A stretch of 64,000 nt of DNA from the NCBI RefSeq assembly GCF_001465875.1, contig NZ_LN901321.1, forward strand, positions 92,549 to 156,548, in the 5' to 3' direction. Shown here one piece after another: positions 63,001 through 64,000 of the stretch; within the stretch, counting starts at the first letter, position 1, and every line of letters starts with the position of its first letter. The notes beneath the pieces are model-generated. The model was given only the letters and a program-made list of their open reading frames with translations, was not told the origin of the DNA and searched no databases. Source of the stretch: Legionella saoudiensis (GTDB lineage Bacteria > Pseudomonadota > Gammaproteobacteria > Legionellales > Legionellaceae). The position numbers were made by a program, and so were the translations under genes.

Positions 63001-64000
63001 AATGAGTGTGACTTTAGGTGGTACCGCCGCCACTAATGTAACGGTGGTCAATAGCACGACATTAACCGCCGTCACCCCTGCTCACACTAGTGGGGCAGTG
63101 GATGTGGTTGTGAGCAACAGCGTGAATAGCGCCACCTTAAGTGGAGGCTTTACCTACGTGACTCTAGCGCCAACCTTAAGCGGCTTAAGTCCTGTGACTG
63201 GAAGTGTTGCGGGAGGTACGAACGTGACGCTGACGGGCGCGAATCTGACGGGCACTACCGCAGTTACTTTTGGCGGTGTTGCGGCGACCAATGTCGTGGT
63301 GGTGAGCGACACCAGCATCACTGCCACCGTGCCGGCGTATGTGAGTGGTCCTTTACTGGTTGATGTTGGCGTCAGTAATGGCACGGCGAATGCTACGTTA
63401 ACCGGAGCGTTTACTTATCTGGCAGCAGCTCCGACGTTAAGTACGATTTCTCCCAATACGGGTTCCATTGCCGGAGGCACGAGTGCCACAATTACGGGTA
63501 CGGGCTTTATACCGGGTACGACGGTTACCATTGGCGGTATCCCCGCCACCGTGACCGTCGTCAATGCCACGACGATTACGTTAAGCACCCCAGCTTATGT
63601 CAGTGGTTCACTGGTAAAAGATGTGGTGGTGACCAACACGGCAGGTAGTGCGACACTAAACGGAGGCTTTACGTATACGGCGATTGCGCCTACTTTGGCA
63701 AGTATTAGTCCAAGTACTGGTCCTGTCGCAGGGGGTACTACCGTAACCTTAACTGGTACCGGCTTTACGCCAACAACTACGGTCACCATTGGCGGTATTG
63801 CGGCTGCAGGCGTTATCGTGAACAGCGCAACCAGCATTACGGCCGTAACCCCAGCTTATGTGAGTGGGGCCTTGGCGGTGAATGTGGTGGTCAATAATGG
63901 GGTATCCAATGCGGTATTAAGCGGAGGCTTTACCTATCAACCGGCTGCTCCGACCATTACCAGCATTAGTCCAAACAGTGGTTCAATGGCTGGGTACGGC
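51059..64000 (+). CDS. giant TIG-repeat surface protein with N-terminal beta-barrel (C-terminus beyond window)
   Basis: One frame without stops from the ATG at 51059 to the window end: at least 4,314 codons. Residues 1-23 are a signal peptide (VLMLSSLGTVAG then DMG). Residues about 65-345 alternate hydrophobic and polar residues in short strands rich in Tyr, Phe and Gly (FGLLGEYGNDQYRYNG, RLNYDQLHYSTIF), as in an outer-membrane barrel. A helical linker (about 350-380) leads to at least 45 IPT/TIG domains of about 87 residues, with pattern P-x-S-G-x2-G-G-T-x-V-T-x-x-G-x-x-F and ending G-F-T-Y. The layout suggests an inverse autotransporter adhesin. The ribosome site (TTGGAA, 51045-51050) is weak. 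A base may be missing from the last repeat (63991). Confidence 0.85.
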   Translation, partial: MLKTLQRTAAFVLMLSSLGTVAGDMGRNPLNAGSLATSSSGFKPNNTMPPMEAPANLALSSEQFGLTGPLNLGVNYSDLTGTYVTAQYIKKLSDIWAFGLLGEYGNDQYRYNGTLGLQLSPSSLIKVSAERLNQRLPFMFDSGSIYRRINQDAVGGRYQKVFYENFLVKALDFGGYYAAAHNMQLSPVVYMSNGMNCLGNPTGLACINERNIAGGISSGADLGFTLLLSPKTLLQARLNYDQLHYSTIFSSNSRYNRQGFGTTVNLEQLLTSRLKFTGGFEYRAIYNSFNAALSWLSPFFSSAQTEISLFAQRIVSKNPTPDNNMVGVKVAFLGDIDRSREKDYQINPNAFLSDLTTWVREPAVKMNQVLAIAEQIVRLLAPSVQSLNPNSGPLGGGNVITINGTNFNGDPPSVLIDGQFASVKYISPVQLSVTIPAALSRVVTLAESTHKSVPVIVIVKNEDGQQTTITNGYTYTTAAFGIPQITSVAPSTGNTGGHTLISIVGQNFTNDATVTIGGINAEIISISPTLIEAVTPAHAAGVVAIVVTTAAGSTTFSNGFTYTSTTPEINSITPNIGSVDGNTTTTITGINLDAITSVSFGGVPASSFVVNSSTSITAVTPAYNGGTLTVNVLVSDGTSNATLVNGFTYQLGNPSISHISPNQGSTAGGTTITVTGSGFATGTTITIGGIPATNITVINPTTLMATIPAYISGPLVKDVQVNNGEGVFTLTGGFTYIASAPELSSLAPTSGATAGGTTITLRGNGFVTGTTVTLGGTSATDVHILDATTLTAVTPAHASGTVDVIVNNGVGSATLSAAYTYLANAPTLTAINPTTGSVAGGFPVTLTGTGLTGMTNVHFGGVAATDVVVVNDTTVTAVAPAYISGPLVVDVIASNNSSNATLVSGFTYQAGPPTLSSISPNTSSVAGGVVATIHGTNFVPGITVAIGGVAATNINVVNATTATLTIPAYVSGPLIKNVVVNNGVGSVTLVGGFTYTPNAPTLNSISPTIGSIAGGTLVTLTGTDFTPGTIVTFGGVAATNVTVSSATTLTAVTPAYISGPLTVDVMVNNGVSNAVLSQAFTYQSIAPTLTSVTPNSDSVTGGANITVNGNGFVPTTSLTIGGIAATNIHVSNATTLTATVPAYISGSLIKDVIVNNGAGSATLTAGFTYIESAPSLTGLTPGTGSILGGTTVTLTGSGFTPGTTVTFGGMAATAITVVNSTTLTAITPAYSSGPLSVDVVVNNGISSATLANGFAYQPEAPSISSVSPNTGPATGGTVITIAGSNFVPGTTVTIGGIPASSITISSTGSLTAVVPAYVSGALAADVTVTNAEGSTTLAGGFTYTAAAPTFTAITPGSGTTAGGTTITLTGTGFVPGTTVLLDGIDAVNVQVLNNTTLTAVTPAHASGAADVTVNNGAGVATLTAAFTYVGGDLSLSGVSPFTGSVAGGTVITLSGTNLSGTTSVTVGGIPATDVAVVDANTVTAIVPAYVSGPLAADVTVSDGSTNATLVGGFTYQAMAPSIISISPNTSTVAGGVTATISGTNFVPGTLVMIGGVTANNITVVNASTITLTVPAYVSGSLVKDVLVNNGVGTATLTAAFTYTAVGPTITGVIPSVGPLAGGTFITVSGSGFTPNTTVSVGDIPATNITVNNAHVLTAVTPAYISGPLTVDLVVSNSVSNATLSGAFTYQGITPTLESITPNSGSAAGGATVTVSGSGFVPGTTLNIGGVAATNINITNVNTLTATIPAYVSGSLVKDVTLNNGIGSATLPGGYTYIANAPTLTGITPSTGSVTGGTVVTLTGTGFTLNSTASFGAIPAASVTFISPTSMTATIPAYISGSLVVDVIVNNGTSNATLANGFTYQATTPVINSVSPNTGSVQGGTLFTISGNGFVPGTTVTLGNIAATSVIVLNSTTLTAVAPAYVSGSLIKDVTVSNSAGSFTLHSGFTYIGVAPILSTISPTSGAVTGGTTVTITGAGFIPGMTVTFGGVAAANVQVIDATTLTAVTPAHTAGIVDVVVNNGVGSTTLAGAYTYIANAPVLTAISPATGSVTGGFSVTLTGTGLTGMTGVTFGDVSATNVVVADDTTITAVVPAYISGPLVVDVIVSNGSTNATLVGGFSYQPTTPTINTISPNSSPITGGITATLSGSGFVPGTTVTIGGVTASTITVVNSTTLVLTVPAYVSGPLVADVVVNNGSGSATLTGGFTYVVGAPTLSGLSPSIGSSAGGTLVTITGTGFTPGTTVAFGGVAATNVTVGSATTLTAVTPAYISGPLTVDVMVNNGVSNAVLSQAFTYQSIAPTLTSVTPNSDSVAGGASITVSGSGFVPTTSLTIGGIAATNIHVSNVTTLTATVPAYISGSLIKDVIVNNGAGSATLTAGFTYIESAPSLTGLTPGTGSILGGTTVTLTGSGFTPGTTVTFGGMAATAITVVNSTTLTAITPAYSSGPLSVDVVVNNGISSATLANGFAYQPEAPSISSVSPNTGPATGGTVITIAGSNFVPGTTVTIGGIPASSITISSTGSLTAVVPAYVSGALAADVTVTNAEGSTTLAGGFTYTAAAPTFTAITPGSGTTAGGTTITLTGTGFVPGTTVLLDGIDAVNVQVLNNTTLTAVTPAHASGAADVTVNNGAGVATLTAAFTYVGGDLSLSGVSPFTGSVAGGTVITLSGTNLSGTTSVTVGGIPATDVAVVDANTVTAIVPAYVSGPLAADVTVSDGSTNATLVGGFTYQAMAPSIISISPNTSTVAGGVTATISGADFVPGTTVTIGGIAASNITVINESTITLMVPAYVSGALIKDVVVNNGVGTATLAAGFVYTPMAPTLNSISPASGSTAGGTTITLTGTGFTRSSTVTIGSITATGIVMVDSTTITAITPAYVSGALVADVTVTNGVSNATLSGGFTYVPSSPTIASITPDSGTVDGGTVLTITGTNFTPATTLSIGGITAFNVSVLNATTLTAVTPPYLSGSLIKNVTIANEAGATVLPQGYTYIPNAPTLVNSAPSVGSTVGGTVVTLTGTNFTPGTTVTFGGIAATNITVITVTSETSMTAVTPAYVNGPLSVDIMVNNGVSNAVLTSAFTYQAANPTIVSISPNAGSINGGTAIIIMGSNFTPNTTVTLGGIAATNVSVVNANTLTAITPAYVNGSLTVDVEVNNGVATAVLPSAFTYTALAPTLSSVIPNSGSTSGGTTITLTGSGFIPGTTVTIGGIAATGVQIISATSLTAVTPAHASGQVNVVVDNGTSTASLNNAFTYTSSAPTLTGITPATGSVNGGTAITLTGTNLTGVNAVTVGGIAATNVTVVNDTSVTATVPAYVSGPLVVNVTVSNGAANATLSDAFTYVATIPTISTVSPNNGSIAGGTAVTIIGTGFVPGTTVTVGGVAATNVSLINADSLTFTTPAYVSGPLVVDVVVSNSAGSATLTAGFTYTAITPTLTHISPATGPVSGGTTITLTGSGFTPGTTVSIGGVAATGIVVTSATSLTAVTPAYVSGSLTADVVVNNTVSNAILSGGFTYQAAAPTITGITPNSGSIAGGTAVTVSGTNFTPATNLTIGGVAATSIQVINDTTLIAVTPAYVGGALVSDVVVTNSVASATLAGGYTYVAIAPALTNVTPSSGPMVGGTTITLTGTGFTPGTSVTVGGVAATSIIIENATTLTAVTPAYVNGPLAADVVIDNGITTATLTGGFTYEVSLPAISTISPNTGPVLGGTSVTVSGDNFTPNTTVTIGGVAATSIDVLNASTLVITTPAYINGSLTKDVTIYNEAGSTTLTNGFTYTGVAPGLTGIIPNVGSMAGGTVVTLTGTNFTPTTTVSFGGVAATNVVVSGSTTLTAVTPAYISGSLTVDVAINNGVGTAVLVNGFTYQAAAPTLSSIAPNSGPVTGGTSVVITGTNFTPSTTLTIGGATATNITVVNATTITASTPAYLAGALVADVVVNNGISNAILAGGFTYTAVAPSLSGITPASGSIAGGTTITLTGSGFVPGMSVTLGGTAATNVTVVNSTTLTAVTPAHTSGAVDVVVSNSVNSATLSGGFTYVTLAPTLSGLSPVTGSVAGGTNVTLTGANLTGTTAVTFGGVAATNVVVVSDTSITATVPAYVSGPLLVDVGVSNGTANATLTGAFTYLAAAPTLSTISPNTGSIAGGTSATITGTGFIPGTTVTIGGIPATVTVVNATTITLSTPAYVSGSLVKDVVVTNTAGSATLNGGFTYTAIAPTLASISPSTGPVAGGTTVTLTGTGFTPTTTVTIGGIAAAGVIVNSATSITAVTPAYVSGALAVNVVVNNGVSNAVLSGGFTYQPAAPTITSISPNSGSMAGYG
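54100..55683 (+). repeat. near-identical internal block, copy 1
   Basis: This stretch of about 1.58 kb, covering six TIG domains, matches 57742-59325 almost base for base at an offset of 3,642 bp. The few differences are concentrated in the first 400 bp; the remainder to about 55613 shows none that I could find. The copy one super-repeat away (about 55921-57504) is much more diverged. Confidence 0.88.
57742..59325 (+). repeat. near-identical internal block, copy 2
   Basis: Second copy of the 1.58-kb block, exactly 3,642 bp (two 1,821-bp super-repeats) downstream of copy 1. Similarity falls off abruptly at both ends, within TIG domains and not at their borders. Confidence 0.88.

Larger units (their letters stand above)
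52199..64000 (+). repeat. IPT/TIG domain array with a seven-domain, 1,821-bp super-repeat
   Basis: Forty-five complete units of about 260 bp plus a partial one. Four classes can be read: C (short, contains PAH then a Ser/Ala-Gly), D (NL/GL-TG turn), B (often SGSLxKDV) and A (often SGPLxVDV with SNAxL). After a first odd unit the order is CDB, then CDBABAB four times, then CDBABABAB, then CDBA and a partial unit. The PAH histidine codons of class C lie at 52670, 53447, 55268, 57089, 58910, 60740 and 63083, so the interval is exactly 1,821 bp three times, then 1,830 and 2,343. Confidence 0.88.

Noticed and set aside
52159..63837. Many open frames of 70-150 codons on the minus strand inside the TIG array
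   Set aside because: They recur with the repeat period, have low-complexity Val/Pro/Thr translations and lie opposite a continuous coding frame; they are by-products of repeat composition.
52199..64000. Regular repeats suggestive of a CRISPR or satellite array
   Set aside because: The unit is about 260 bp, diverged, always in frame, and encodes a known Ig-like fold. There are no short identical repeats with unique spacers.

Overview
The window looks like a chromosomal segment of a Legionella-type gammaproteobacterium. I infer this from a LetE-like gene directly behind an sdhCDAB-sucABCD-pdxH block, a Fis gene nearby, a feoABC operon, a polyhydroxybutyrate (PHB) locus, and a lolB/tRNA-Gln/prs arrangement without ispE, as expected for a lineage using the mevalonate route. 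The DNA is AT-rich with ATG/GTG/TTG starts. No species call is possible from sequence reading alone.

Layout. 1-3056: an EmrAB-type efflux pair (EmrB cut by the window edge) divergent from an alpha/beta hydrolase and the ZapE ATPase. 3210-7139: a compact accessory cluster of an FkbM methyltransferase, a TauD/SyrP-like dioxygenase, a second methyltransferase and a divergent membrane-anchored ATP-grasp ligase, with a possible Fur site between the divergent genes. 7277-9964: ferrous iron uptake (feoABC) behind a clear Fur box. 11107-20688: the TCA-cycle block (succinate dehydrogenase, 2-oxoglutarate dehydrogenase E1/E2, succinyl-CoA synthetase), followed by pdxH, a LetE-like gene, an MFS transporter, a YdgA-like protein and Fis. 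27121-34238: prs, tRNA-Gln, lolB, coaD, ggt, a PlsC acyltransferase, mutM. 34437-38998: a desaturase, then a PHB module of two acetoacetyl-CoA reductases, PhaR and two tandem phasins whose promoters carry matching candidate PhaR operators. 39060-44849: nucleotide-sugar genes, including an unusual metallo-beta-lactamase plus Rieske fusion resembling CMP-sialic acid hydroxylase with the domains in reverse order. 45165-50731: lptF-lptG, a BspA-type leucine-rich-repeat protein that could be a secreted effector, a flavoprotein, and a HTH/S24 regulator.

51059-64000 is one stop-free reading frame of at least 4,314 codons, running off the window. It encodes a signal peptide, a region of about 300 residues resembling an outer-membrane beta-barrel, and at least 45 IPT/TIG Ig-like domains. 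The domains are not a simple tandem array. Four sequence classes recur in a fixed order, giving a seven-domain super-repeat of exactly 1,821 bp (607 codons) over three successive intervals. Two blocks of about 1.58 kb, two super-repeats apart, are nearly identical. The architecture resembles an inverse autotransporter (type Ve secretion) carrying a giant adhesin and is the most striking content of the window.

Small repeats are scattered between genes: an 84-bp element with inverted ends (two copies), a gene-end hairpin family with core CCTGGTTG/CAACCAGG (five copies), and a 90-bp long-stem hairpin.
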